NCBI RefSeq assembly: GCF_004762095.1
Contig: NZ_SIJH01000002.1
Location: 186,001-250,000, forward strand
Direction of reading: 5' to 3'
Origin: Tabrizicola caldifontis
Lineage (GTDB): Bacteria > Pseudomonadota > Alphaproteobacteria > Rhodobacterales > Rhodobacteraceae
Length of the DNA stretch: 64,000 bases
Shown here: positions 26,011-34,820 of the stretch, in pieces
Numbering within the stretch: position 1 is the first letter of the stretch
Layout: each line of letters opens with the position of its first letter
The notes under the pieces: generated by a model
What the model was told of the DNA's origin: nothing
Seen by the model: the letters and a program-made list of their open reading frames with translations, nothing else
Database searches by the model: none
Position numbers and translations under genes: made by a program

Positions 26011-27036
26011 TTACTGGCAGGCAGGAACGTCGGGCATCGCGCCTTCGCAGGCCTGTTCCTTGGAGATGTGGCCCGCTTCGATCGCGACGCCGATCGTTTC
26101 CTTGGTGATCGGGGTCGGGGTCAGCAGGATGGCATTCATCTCGATGCCCTTCTCGCCGCCCGAGAACTTGACCGCGCCCGGGATCGAGTCCAGCGCCGCG
26201 CCTTCAGCCAGCGCCGAGGCGATTTCGCCCGCGGCCTTGCCCAGCTGGCGGGCGTCCTTCCAGACCGAGACGGTCTGCGTGCCGCGCGCCACGCGGTTGA
26301 TCGCGGCAAGGTCGCCGTCCTGTCCGCCCAGCGGAACGTTCAGGCCCTGCGCGGCCAGCGCAGCCGCCACACCGCCCGCCATGCCGTCGTTCTGTGCCAG
26401 AACGGCATCGATCTGGTTGTTGTTGGCGGTCAGGATCTGTTCCATGTTCTTCTGGGCATTCTCGGGCTTCCAGCCGTCCGAGTTCGCCTCGCCGACGATC
26501 TTGATGTCGCCCGAGGCCACGGCCGCACCGATCACCTCTTCCATGCCCTGACGCAGGAAGCCGACGTTCGGGTCGCCCGGGTCGCCCTTGATGATGGCGT
26601 AGTTCCCCTTGGGCACCAGCTTGTACACTTCCTGGGCAATGATGCGGCCGACGCCGACGTTGTCGAAGGTCAGGTAGAAGGTGCGGTTGTCCTCGATCAG
26701 GCGGTCATAGCCCACGACCGGGATCCCTTCGGCAGCGGCCTTCTCGATGGCCGGGCCGATGGCGTCCTTGTCCCAGGCGTTGATGACCAGCGCATCCACG
26801 CCCTGCGCGATCAGCGCGTCGATGTCCGACAGCTGCTTTTCGGCCGAGGACTGGGCGTCGGCCGAGACATATTCGTTGCCGGCGGCTTCGATCGCGGCCT
26901 TCATCGCGGCTTCGTCGATCTTCCAGCGCTCTTCCTGGAACTGGGCCCACGAAACACCGATCTTCTTGCCTTCGGCCAGAGCGGCGGACGAGAAGCCGGT
27001 CACCGCCAGGACGGCGGCGAGAATTGCGGTACGCAT
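26011..27036 (-). CDS. xylF: Xylose ABC transporter substrate-binding protein
   Basis: A 341-residue periplasmic protein with a Sec signal peptide (MRTAILAAVLAVTGFSSAALA, cut after residue 21) and a periplasmic-binding-protein type 1 fold. IGVSWAQFQEERWK (26-39), INAWDKDAIGPAIEKA and VVGYDRLIEDN are typical XylF segments lining the sugar site. The ATG at 27036 has GGGAGGA upstream, deciding the start; the open frame continues further upstream across the regulatory region. It is the first gene of the xylF-H-G-B-A operon, divergent from the ROK repressor. Confidence 0.95.
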   Translation of the reverse strand: MRTAILAAVLAVTGFSSAALAEGKKIGVSWAQFQEERWKIDEAAMKAAIEAAGNEYVSADAQSSAEKQLSDIDALIAQGVDALVINAWDKDAIGPAIEKAAAEGIPVVGYDRLIEDNRTFYLTFDNVGVGRIIAQEVYKLVPKGNYAIIKGDPGDPNVGFLRQGMEEVIGAAVASGDIKIVGEANSDGWKPENAQKNMEQILTANNNQIDAVLAQNDGMAGGVAAALAAQGLNVPLGGQDGDLAAINRVARGTQTVSVWKDARQLGKAAGEIASALAEGAALDSIPGAVKFSGGEKGIEMNAILLTPTPITKETIGVAIEAGHISKEQACEGAMPDVPACQ

Positions 27037-27246
27037 ATGTATCCTCCCTATGGATCGGCCATGTTTGACCGGCCCGGCAGATTCGCCGAACGGAAAAAGC
27101 CTGCCGTCAATAATTTCAGTTGTCAAAATAAAAATCGTCGTAAAAGCTGAGGTCACATGCCCTGACCCGACCGGCGCGGGCATGGCGGGACGAATGCCTG
27201 ACAGTTTCCGCAGACGTGGCGCCATTTTACTTCGGAGATCAAAGAA
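27037..27246. promoter_or_regulatory. Divergent xylF/xylR control region
   Basis: This 210-base gap contains an AT-rich island (27107-27147) that stands out from the surrounding GC-rich DNA. On the minus strand TTGACA (27121-27126) is a good -35 candidate for xylF but no strong -10 follows. TCAGTT (27116-27121) and AGCTGA (27145-27150) form an imperfect inverted repeat flanking the island, a possible repressor site. The xylR ribosome-binding site GGAG is at 27234-27237. The exact operator cannot be fixed by eye. Confidence 0.45.
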
Positions 27247-28527
27247 ATGCCACCGAAGGCAATCCGTCCGGGCAGCAGCGAGGCGCACAGGGGTGTCGGC
27301 CCGCTGATTCCACCGCTGGCAGAATCACAGCGCCCGCTGCGTCAGCAGGTGTTCGAACTGGTGCGTGCTGCGGGGCTGATGCCGCGGGTCCAGGTGGCCA
27401 AGGATCTCGGGATCAGTCCGGCCTCGGTCACGACGATAACCTCGGAACTGATCGACGCGGGCCTGATCGAGGAGGTCGCAGCCCAGCGCGACGGCGAGGC
27501 CGGGCGCGGCCGCCCGGCCGTGGCCCTGGGTGTGCGCGCCGAGGCACATCGTGTCGCGGGAATGAAGCTGTCCGACCGGGAACATACCGCCGTGATCGTC
27601 GATTTCGCAGGCCGGCTGATCGCGGATGACGTCATTCCCAGACGCCCCGGACCGATGTCGGTCAACGAAATCCTTGATGCGATCGAGACCTTGCTGGACA
27701 GGGTCTGCATCAAGGCCGGCATGTCCAGGGCCGATCTGTCCGCCGTGGGGATCGGCGTGCCCGGCTTTGTCGATTCTGCCGAAGGCATGGTGCTGTGGTC
27801 ATCGGTTCTGGCCGACCGGGCGGTGAACCTGTCGAATGCCGCCAGCGCCCGGCTGGGCCTTCCCGTGGCCATCGACAACGACGCGAACCTGGTGGCGCTG
27901 GCCGAACTGTGGTTCGGTGCGGGCCGCAGCCTGCCGGATTTCGCCGTGGTCACCATCGAACACGGCGTGGGCATGGGCTTCGTGATGAACCACCGGATCT
28001 ATCGCGGTGCGCAGCGCGTCGGGATGGAACTGGGCCACACCAAGGTGCAGCTGGATGGTGCGCTTTGCCGCTGCGGTCAGCGCGGCTGCCTGGAGGCCTA
28101 CATCGCCGACTATGCGCTTGCCCGCGAGGCAACGACCGCGTTGAACTGGGGGCACAAGGAAAGCCAGCCGATCAACGTGCTGCTGGAAAGCCTGTATGAT
28201 CACGCCAAGGCCGGAAATGCGACGGCCAAATCCATCTTCCGCCGGGCCGGGCGCTACCTGGCGGTTGGCCTGTCGAACGTGGTCAACCTGTTTGACCCTT
28301 CGCTGATCATCCTGTCGGGCGAACGGATGCGCTATGATTATCTTTACGCCGCAGAGACATTGGCCGAGATGGAAAACCTGGTCATCGCAACCGGCCGCCC
28401 CCGACCGCCGATCGAGATTCATGCCTGGGGCGACCTGCTCTGGGCCCATGGCGCCGCCGCCCTGGCGCTTTCGGCCGTCACCGAGGCGATTCTGACCGGC
28501 CAGGTCCTTGGCGTGGCAGCCGAATAG
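27247..28527 (+). CDS. xylR: ROK family transcriptional regulator, probable xylose repressor
   Basis: A 426-residue repressor with an N-terminal winged helix (about 30-80, LRQQVFELVRAAGLMPRVQVAKDLGIS and onwards) and a C-terminal ROK sugar-kinase-like domain. The ROK zinc motif CRCGQRGCLE is near residues 276-285, and the sugar-binding EHGVGMG and GMELGH segments precede it. It is divergent from xylF, so it most likely represses the xylose operon until xylose binds. It ends 45 bases before an opposing gene. Confidence 0.9.
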   Translation: MPPKAIRPGSSEAHRGVGPLIPPLAESQRPLRQQVFELVRAAGLMPRVQVAKDLGISPASVTTITSELIDAGLIEEVAAQRDGEAGRGRPAVALGVRAEAHRVAGMKLSDREHTAVIVDFAGRLIADDVIPRRPGPMSVNEILDAIETLLDRVCIKAGMSRADLSAVGIGVPGFVDSAEGMVLWSSVLADRAVNLSNAASARLGLPVAIDNDANLVALAELWFGAGRSLPDFAVVTIEHGVGMGFVMNHRIYRGAQRVGMELGHTKVQLDGALCRCGQRGCLEAYIADYALAREATTALNWGHKESQPINVLLESLYDHAKAGNATAKSIFRRAGRYLAVGLSNVVNLFDPSLIILSGERMRYDYLYAAETLAEMENLVIATGRPRPPIEIHAWGDLLWAHGAAALALSAVTEAILTGQVLGVAAE

Positions 28528-28572
28528 ACCTGCCTGCCTTGCGCCCGAGGCCGCACGGCAGGAAGGCGTGGG

Positions 28573-29412
28573 TCAACGGGTTTCCTCGGCCAGCAGGGCG
28601 GCCAGCCCGGCGGGATAGTCCGGGTAAAGCAGGCGGACACCCAGTTCGGTCTTGATCCGGTCGTTCCGCACCCGCTTGGAATCGGCGTAGAAGGCGCGTT
28701 GCATCGGCGTCATCTCGGCCTCTTCGAACGGGACGGCCGGCGGATCGGGCAACCCCAGAAGGCGGGCGGCATGGCTCAGCACCTCTTCGGGCGGGCAGGG
28801 GTTGTCGTCGCAGACGTTGTAGGCGGCGCCCGGATTCGGATGGCGGATCGAGGCTTCCAGCACCTGGGCGATGTCCTCGACATGGATGCGGCTGAAGACC
28901 TGGCCGGGCTTGATGATCCGCCGCGCGGTGCCGTCGCGCACCTTCTCGAAGGGGCCGCGACCGGGGCCGTAGATCCCGGCAAGACGGAAGATGTGGACCG
29001 GCAGGCCGGTATCCAGCCATTGCCGTTCGGCCACCACGCGCTGTCGGGCGCGGTCGGATTGCGGGGTCAGGGGTGTTGTTTCGTCCACCCAGCCGCCCTG
29101 ATGGTCGCCATAGACGCCGGTGGTGGACAGATATCCCACCCATTCTACCTTCGCTTGCGCGATTGCTGGAACCGCCTGCAGGAAGGGATCGCCCAGCGCA
29201 TCGGGGGCGGCCGAGGCCAGGATATGCGTGGCCTCGGCCAGGGCGGGTGCCAGATCACCCGGCCAGAGCAGCGGTTCGACGCCCTCTGCGCGGAAGGCCT
29301 CGGCCTTGGCGGGGTTGCGTGTGGTGCCCACGATGCGCCAGCCCTGCGGTATCAGGCGGCGGGCAAGGGCGCGGGCGGAATAGCCGTGGCCGAGGGAAAG
29401 AAGCATGGACAT
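28573..29412 (-). CDS. NAD(P)-dependent epimerase/dehydratase-like protein, YeeZ type
   Basis: A 279-residue Rossmann-fold protein of the atypical SDR YeeZ branch. It begins MSMLLSLGHGYSARALARRL with the GxGYxA variant of the dinucleotide motif at 8-13, has YLSTTGVYGDHQGGWVDE near 96-113, GIYGPGRGPFE near 155-165 and SRIHVEDIAQVL near 180-191. Function is unknown. An ATG at 29406 is an alternative start; neither has a clear ribosome-binding site. It is convergent with xylR and divergent from a methyltransferase. Confidence 0.85.
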   Translation of the reverse strand: MSMLLSLGHGYSARALARRLIPQGWRIVGTTRNPAKAEAFRAEGVEPLLWPGDLAPALAEATHILASAAPDALGDPFLQAVPAIAQAKVEWVGYLSTTGVYGDHQGGWVDETTPLTPQSDRARQRVVAERQWLDTGLPVHIFRLAGIYGPGRGPFEKVRDGTARRIIKPGQVFSRIHVEDIAQVLEASIRHPNPGAAYNVCDDNPCPPEEVLSHAARLLGLPDPPAVPFEEAEMTPMQRAFYADSKRVRNDRIKTELGVRLLYPDYPAGLAALLAEETR

Positions 29413-29499
29413 GCGCGCGACTATCGGGGGCCGCGGGGCCGGGTGCAAGGGCTTGCGGCATCCGGCGGCCTGGCCCAATCTGCAAGCCGGAGGTAGGGG

Positions 29500-30135
29500 A
29501 TGGTTCAGGGACTGAAAGGCGCGCTGACGCTGACGGGGCCGGAAGCCTGCCTGGCCTATTACCGTGACTGGGCGGCCAGTTACGATGCGGGTTTCGCGGC
29601 AGACATGCAGTATCTGCTGCCGGCCCATGTCGCGGCAGCCTTCGCTGGAACCGCCGCTGGCGGGCCGGTGCTGGACGTTGGCGCCGGCACCGGCCTTCTT
29701 GCGGAACGGCTGCGCGAGATGGGCTTTACCGGCGAGATTGATGCTGTGGATTTCTCGGCCGAGATGCTGGCCCGGGCCGCGGAAAAGCGGCTCTATTCCA
29801 GCCTTTTCCGCGCCGATATCACCCGACCGCTGACCCTGCCGCGGCGGTATGGCGGGATCGTCAGTTCAGGAACCTTCACCGCTGGCCATGTCGGGCCAGA
29901 GGCCTTTCCGAACCTTTTGGATGTCGCCCTGCCCGCCGCGCAGTTCGCGCTGTCGATCAACCGCCGGGTCTGGGAAGCAGCAGGCTTCGACCGCGCGCTC
30001 GATGGCCTGGCGCGCGAGGGCCGGATTGCCGGGCTTCAGCTGATCGAGGTCGAGATCTATGGCGCGGCAGCGGCGGCGCTGGATGCCGAACATGCCGGCG
30101 ACCGGGCGCTGATCGCGCTGTTCCGTTCGGTCTGA
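29500..30135 (+). CDS. Class I SAM-dependent methyltransferase
   Basis: A 211-residue methyltransferase-fold protein. The SAM-binding motif I is VLDVGAGTGLLAERL at about 53-67, with acidic motif IDAVDFSAEMLARA near 77-90. The ATG at 29500 follows GGAGG by 8 bases. The substrate cannot be deduced. It sits alone upstream of AMP nucleosidase. Confidence 0.85.
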   Translation: MVQGLKGALTLTGPEACLAYYRDWAASYDAGFAADMQYLLPAHVAAAFAGTAAGGPVLDVGAGTGLLAERLREMGFTGEIDAVDFSAEMLARAAEKRLYSSLFRADITRPLTLPRRYGGIVSSGTFTAGHVGPEAFPNLLDVALPAAQFALSINRRVWEAAGFDRALDGLAREGRIAGLQLIEVEIYGAAAAALDAEHAGDRALIALFRSV

Positions 30136-30211
30136 ACAGCTGTCGCAATCCCTTCACTTGCAGACGGGCGCGGCTTCCGGCTTATATGCCGGATCAACCG
30201 CAGGACCCGCG

Positions 30212-31693
30212 ATGCAGGACGACCCTCACTCTGCCATTCTCAGCCCGGAAGTTCCGGCATCCGAAAGCTTTACCGATGCCGCCGCTGCGGTCGACCGGCT
30301 GCAGCTGCTTTACGACAGGGCAACCGGTTTCCTTGTGGACCAGTTCCAGGCGACGATCGGCAAGGGCCATCCCGGCCGCCGTGTGCGGGCCTTCTACCCG
30401 GAAATCCGCCTGACCGTGACCAGCTTCGACAAGGTCGATTCGCGCCTGTCATTCGGTCATGTCTCGGCACCCGGAACCTATGCGACGACGGTCACCCGGC
30501 CCGACCTGTTCCGCAACTACCTGATCCAGCAGATCGAGCTTCTGGTGCGCAACCACGGTGTGCCGGTGCAGATCGGCGTGTCCGACACGCCGATCCCGGT
30601 GCATTTCGCCGTGGGCGGCAATCCCGGTCTGTCGGTGCCGCAGGAAGGCGTGATGGATTTCTCGCTGCGCGACGTGTTCGATGTGCCCGACCTGGCGACG
30701 ACCAACGATGACATCGTGAACGGAACGCTGACGCGATATGACGACGGTTCGGCCCCGTTGGCGCCGTTCACCGCGCAGCGTGTGGATTACAGCCTGGCGC
30801 GCCTGTCGCACTATACCGCGACCGACCCGACGCATTTCCAGAACCACGTCCTGTTCACCAACTATCAGTTCTATGTGGACGAGTTCGAGGCCTATGCCCG
30901 CGCCGCCCTGTCCGACCCGCAGTCCGGCTACACCAGTTTCGTGGCCACCGGGAACCAGGAGATCACGTCGCCCGATGGGGTGATCCAGCCCACGGCGAAG
31001 ATGCCGCAGATGCCGACCTACCATCTGAAACGGGCAGACGGGAACGGGATCACCCTGGTCAACATCGGGGTGGGGCCGTCCAATGCCAAGACCGCGACCG
31101 ACCACATCGCTGTCCTGCGGCCCCATGCCTGGCTGATGGTCGGCCACTGTGCCGGGCTGCGCAACAGCCAGAGCCTGGGCGATTTCGTCCTCGCCCATGC
31201 CTACCTGCGCGAGGATCACGTCCTGGACGACGATCTGCCGGTCTGGGTGCCGATCCCTGCCCTTGCGGAAATCCAGATCGCGCTGGAACAGGCCGTGGCC
31301 GAGGTCACCAAGCTGGAAGGCTATGAGCTGAAGCGGATCATGCGCACCGGCACCGTCGCCACGATCGACAACCGCAACTGGGAGCTGCGCGACCAGTCCG
31401 GCCCGGTCCGCCGCCTGTCGCAGTCGCGCGCCGTGGCGCTGGACATGGAAAGCGCCACCATCGCGGCGAACGGATTCCGCTTCCGGGTGCCCTACGGCAC
31501 GCTGCTCTGCGTCAGCGACAAGCCGCTGCATGGCGAGCTGAAGCTGCCCGGCATGGCGTCCGACTTCTACAAGACGCAGGTCAGCCGGCATCTCCAGATC
31601 GGCATCCGCGCGATGGAACGCCTGCGCGAGACCCCGCTTGCGCGCATTCACAGCCGGAAACTGCGGTCATTCGAGGAAACCGCTTTCCTGTGA
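30212..31693 (+). CDS. amn: AMP nucleosidase
   Basis: A 493-residue cytosolic enzyme hydrolysing AMP to adenine and ribose 5-phosphate, regulating AMP pools. The N-terminal regulatory domain (about 1-180) and the C-terminal nucleoside-phosphorylase-like domain are both recognisable; LMVGHCAGLRNSQSLGDFVLAHAYLRED (about 309-336) and ALDMESATIAANGFR (about 408-422, purine/ribose-binding MES) are diagnostic. The ATG at 30212 is preceded by AGGA; the upstream TTG extension is not credible. Confidence 0.95.
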   Translation: MQDDPHSAILSPEVPASESFTDAAAAVDRLQLLYDRATGFLVDQFQATIGKGHPGRRVRAFYPEIRLTVTSFDKVDSRLSFGHVSAPGTYATTVTRPDLFRNYLIQQIELLVRNHGVPVQIGVSDTPIPVHFAVGGNPGLSVPQEGVMDFSLRDVFDVPDLATTNDDIVNGTLTRYDDGSAPLAPFTAQRVDYSLARLSHYTATDPTHFQNHVLFTNYQFYVDEFEAYARAALSDPQSGYTSFVATGNQEITSPDGVIQPTAKMPQMPTYHLKRADGNGITLVNIGVGPSNAKTATDHIAVLRPHAWLMVGHCAGLRNSQSLGDFVLAHAYLREDHVLDDDLPVWVPIPALAEIQIALEQAVAEVTKLEGYELKRIMRTGTVATIDNRNWELRDQSGPVRRLSQSRAVALDMESATIAANGFRFRVPYGTLLCVSDKPLHGELKLPGMASDFYKTQVSRHLQIGIRAMERLRETPLARIHSRKLRSFEETAFL

Positions 31694-31859
31694 ACCCGCG
31701 AAAACGGCGTCAAATGTCCCGGGCGCAATGTTCCGGGGTTGATTTTGGCGGCGAAACTGTGTGTTTGGGCGATGGCCCCGGTTCCGGGGAGGGGAAGCCC
31801 CGCATGGCGGGGTTCAGGCGTGAACAGAACCCAAATGATAACAAACGAAGGATGATCCG

Positions 31860-32147
31860 ATGTCCAAACCGATGACCAAGACCCAGCTGGTGGCTGCCGT
31901 CGCCGAAGCCATGGGCAGCGACAAGAAGACCGCCGGCGCCGCGCTGGAGGCCATCGCTACCGTGGTATCGCGCGAAGTCGCTGCGGGTGGCACCGTCACC
32001 ATTCCGGGCCTCGGCAAGGTCGCCTGCAAGGCCCGTCCCGAGCGTCAGGTCCGCAACCCCGCCACGGGCGAGACGATGACCAAGCCTGCCGACAAGCAGG
32101 TGAAGTTCGCCATCGCCAAGGCGCTGAAGGACGTGGTGAACGGCTGA
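31860..32147 (+). CDS. HU family DNA-binding protein
   Basis: A 95-residue histone-like protein. The helical dimerisation part MTKTQLVAAVAEAMG (5-19) and the DNA-intercalating arm around RPERQVRNPATGETM (59-73, with the conserved N-P turn) are clear. It probably compacts DNA as a dimer. The ATG follows AAGGATGATCC. The 166-base gap before it has a small hairpin (GCCCCGC/GCGGGGT near 31797-31813) and an AT-rich stretch just before the ribosome-binding site. Confidence 0.95.
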   Translation: MSKPMTKTQLVAAVAEAMGSDKKTAGAALEAIATVVSREVAAGGTVTIPGLGKVACKARPERQVRNPATGETMTKPADKQVKFAIAKALKDVVNG

Positions 32148-32172
32148 GGCTGCACCGGATCGGCATTTCGTG

Positions 32173-32199
32173 AAAGGGTCGCCCACGGGCGGCCCTTTT
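32173..32199 (+). terminator. Intrinsic terminator after the HU gene
   Basis: AAAGGGTCGCC (32173-32183) pairs with GGCGGCCCTTT (32188-32198, with one G-T pair), tetraloop CACG, ending in TTTT. It is 26 bases after the HU stop codon and a clear Rho-independent terminator. Confidence 0.85.
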
Positions 32200-32214
32200 G
32201 CTTGGAGGGCGCGC

Positions 32215-32577
32215 ATGGCAAGGGTCACGGGCATCGGCGGCATCTTCTTCCGGGCGCGGGATCCGGCGGCGCTGAGCGACTGGTACCGGATCCATCTGGG
32301 CATCACGCAGCCCGAGATCGCCGTCTGGATGCAGGAGGCCGGGCCGACAGTCCTTTCGCCTTTTGCCGCCGATACCGACTATTTCGCGCCCGGCAGGCAA
32401 TGGATGCTGAACCTGCGCGTCGATGACCTGGCGGGCCTGATCAGCCGGCTGCGGGATGCGGGCATAGCGGTCGAAACCCGGGCTGACTGGGATGGCGACG
32501 GCAGCCATGGCAAATTCGCCCGCATCCATGACCCCGAGGGCACGCCGATCGAACTGTGGCAGCCGCCGCCGGCTTGA
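32215..32577 (+). CDS. VOC (glyoxalase/bleomycin-resistance) family protein
   Basis: A 120-residue vicinal-oxygen-chelate protein: GIGGIFFRARDPAALSDWYR near residues 6-25 and IHDPEGTPIELWQPP near 103-117, with the terminal Glu-type metal ligand. The ATG has GGAGGG upstream and lies 16 bases after the HU terminator, so it starts a new unit. The substrate is unknown. Confidence 0.88.
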   Translation: MARVTGIGGIFFRARDPAALSDWYRIHLGITQPEIAVWMQEAGPTVLSPFAADTDYFAPGRQWMLNLRVDDLAGLISRLRDAGIAVETRADWDGDGSHGKFARIHDPEGTPIELWQPPPA

Positions 32578-32608
32578 CCTTCCGCGCGGCGGCAGGCACC
32601 AACCCCGG

Positions 32609-33508
32609 ATGGATTTCCGCGCGCTTCTTCTTGGCACGGTCTTTGCGGCCATGTGGTCCTCGGCCTTCGCCACCGCGCGGGTGATCGTCGCCCATGCCCC
32701 GCCCTTGGTGGCGCTGTCGGTGCGCTTCCTGATTTCCGGGCTGATCGCCATCGTGATTGCCCGTGCGCTGGGCCAGACCTGGCGCCTGCCGGCGGCACAG
32801 GCCCGCGCGGTCATCCTGTTCGGCCTGTGCCAGAACGGGGCCTACCTTGGCCTGAACTTCATCGCCATGCAGTGGGTGGAAGCCTCGCTTGCCGCGATCA
32901 TTGCCGCATCCATGCCGCTGATCGTGGCGGCGCTGGGCTGGCTGCTCTTTCGCGAGAGGGTGGCGCCACTGGGCATGGCCGGGCTGATCGCGGGGTTGGC
33001 CGGCGTCGGACTGATCATGGGCACACGGCTTTCCGGCGGGGCCGACCTGCTGGGCGTCTTGCTGTGCATCGCTGGCGCGGTGGCGCTCGCGGTGGCCACG
33101 CTGACGGTGCGGGGGGCATCTTCGGGTGGCAATCTGCTGATGGTCGTGGGGTTGCAGATGCTGGTTGGTTCACTTGTGCTGGGGCTGATTTCCGCAGGAA
33201 CAGAGACGATTTCCGTGCGCTGGTCCCCGGCCTTCCTAGCTGCATTCGCCTATCAGATCGCTGTTCCCGGCCTTTCTGCCACGCTGATCTGGTTCGCCCT
33301 GGTCGGGCGGATCGGCAGCACGCGCGCCGCCACATTCCATTTCCTGAACCCCTTCTTCGGCGTCGCCATCGCTGCTGCGCTGCTGGGCGAACGTGTCCGG
33401 CTGCTGGATCTTGTCGGCGTGGCCATTGTCATGGCCGGGATCCTGGCTGTGCAGCTGTCGCGCAGCCGGCCCAAGCCGACCGGCACCCCCGAACAGGGTG
33501 CCCTGTGA
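32609..33508 (+). CDS. EamA/DMT family transporter
   Basis: A 299-residue inner-membrane protein with ten hydrophobic segments in two five-helix halves (EamA repeats at about 5-135 and 145-285), including FAAMWSSAFATARVIV near 12-27 and FHFLNPFFGVAIAAALLGE near 246-264. This drug/metabolite superfamily exports amino acids or metabolites. It is 31 bases downstream of the VOC gene and may be co-transcribed. Confidence 0.9.
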   Translation: MDFRALLLGTVFAAMWSSAFATARVIVAHAPPLVALSVRFLISGLIAIVIARALGQTWRLPAAQARAVILFGLCQNGAYLGLNFIAMQWVEASLAAIIAASMPLIVAALGWLLFRERVAPLGMAGLIAGLAGVGLIMGTRLSGGADLLGVLLCIAGAVALAVATLTVRGASSGGNLLMVVGLQMLVGSLVLGLISAGTETISVRWSPAFLAAFAYQIAVPGLSATLIWFALVGRIGSTRAATFHFLNPFFGVAIAAALLGERVRLLDLVGVAIVMAGILAVQLSRSRPKPTGTPEQGAL

Positions 33509-33524
33509 CCTTGCGATCTGCCTG

Positions 33525-34820
33525 TCACAGACCGACAGGTTGCCCCACGACAACGAAATGCAGCGCCTCGGGCTGGTAGAGCCGGGCAGCGACGCGCCGG
33601 ATGTCATCCATCGTCACCGCCTCGATCTTGGCGTTGCGGGTCACGGCATAGTCGATCGGCATGCCTTCCATCTGCATCCCAACCAGGATGCTGGCGATCC
33701 GGCTGTTACCATCGAAGCGCAGCGGGTAGGAACCGGTGAGATAGGTCTTGGTGTCGGCCAGTTCCCGTTCGGTAAGCCCTTCGGCCGCGATCCGCGCCCA
33801 TTCGGCGCGCAGGACGGCGATCGCTTCGGCCACCTTGTCGTTCGATGCCGAAAACTGGCCCAGATACATGTCGGCAAGATCGTAACTTACCAGATAGCTG
33901 CCGATTCCATAGGTCAGGCCGCGCTTTTCCCGCACTTCGGACATCAGCCGAGAGGTGAAGCGGCCCCCGCCCAGCGCCTCGTTCAGGATGAAGGCGGCGA
34001 AGAAGTCCGGGTCCTCGCGCGGAATGCCGATGTGGCCGAACAGAACGGTGGATTGCGGCGTGGGAAAGTCTATGACGGTGACGCCGGGGGGCAGCCGCAC
34101 CTCGGCCGGGCCAGGCAGAGGGGCGCCGGTCGCGGGCAGGTCGCCCAGCAGCCGGTCGAGCAGCGGGCCCAGTTCGTCTGCGGTTATGTCGCCCGCCGCC
34201 GAGACATAGACCCTGTCGCGGGCAAGCGCCGCCCGGTGGGCGGCAACGACATCGTCGCGGGTCAGCGCGGCCACGGTTTCCAGGGTGCCGTCGCCGATTG
34301 AGCCATAGGGATGGTTGCCGAAGGCCAGTTCGTTGAACCGGCGCGCGGCAAGTTTCGAGGGATCCTTCTCGTATGACCGCAGGATCGACAGCACCTGTTC
34401 GCGCACCCGGTCGATCGCATCCTGATCGAAGCGCGGGTTGACCAGCGCCTCGCGCAGCAGCGTGACGGCCTGATCCCGGTTTTCCGTCAGGAAGCGCGCC
34501 GAGACGCCGACCGAATCGGCGCCCGCGTCAAAGGTGAATTCCGCCGCCAGCGCATCCCGCGCCTCGGCAAATGCGCGGCTGTCCATCTGTCCCGCGCCTT
34601 CTTCGATGAGCGCGGTCATCAGGTTGACCGCCCCGCGCTTGCCCGGCGCATCCAGCGAGGTGCCGCCGCGGAACTGGATTTCCAGCGCGGTGAAGGGGAT
34701 GTTGTGATCCTCGACCAGCCAGGCGGTGATCCCGCCCGGAGAGGTGACCTGCTTGATGTCCAGTTCAGCCCGCGCGGGTGTGGCCAGGGCCAGAAAGACT
34801 GCGAAAAGGGCGCGGATCAT
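33525..34820 (-). CDS. M16 family peptidase-like protein lacking the zinc motif
   Basis: A 431-residue periplasmic protein with a signal peptide (MIRALFAVFLALATPARA) and two M16 domains, including GGGRFTSRLMSEVREKRGLTY near 277-297, the substrate-binding signature. The inverted zinc site HxxEH is absent; only ALIEEGAG appears at that position. It probably forms a heterodimer with the catalytic partner encoded just upstream, as for the alpha/beta mitochondrial processing peptidase. The ATG overlaps the partner stop by 4 bases. Confidence 0.9.
   Translation of the reverse strand: MIRALFAVFLALATPARAELDIKQVTSPGGITAWLVEDHNIPFTALEIQFRGGTSLDAPGKRGAVNLMTALIEEGAGQMDSRAFAEARDALAAEFTFDAGADSVGVSARFLTENRDQAVTLLREALVNPRFDQDAIDRVREQVLSILRSYEKDPSKLAARRFNELAFGNHPYGSIGDGTLETVAALTRDDVVAAHRAALARDRVYVSAAGDITADELGPLLDRLLGDLPATGAPLPGPAEVRLPPGVTVIDFPTPQSTVLFGHIGIPREDPDFFAAFILNEALGGGRFTSRLMSEVREKRGLTYGIGSYLVSYDLADMYLGQFSASNDKVAEAIAVLRAEWARIAAEGLTERELADTKTYLTGSYPLRFDGNSRIASILVGMQMEGMPIDYAVTRNAKIEAVTMDDIRRVAARLYQPEALHFVVVGQPVGL

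Noticed and set aside
27037-27246. A named xylose operator
   Set aside because: The inverted repeat is imperfect and no known XylR motif could be recalled that matches, so only a candidate region is recorded.
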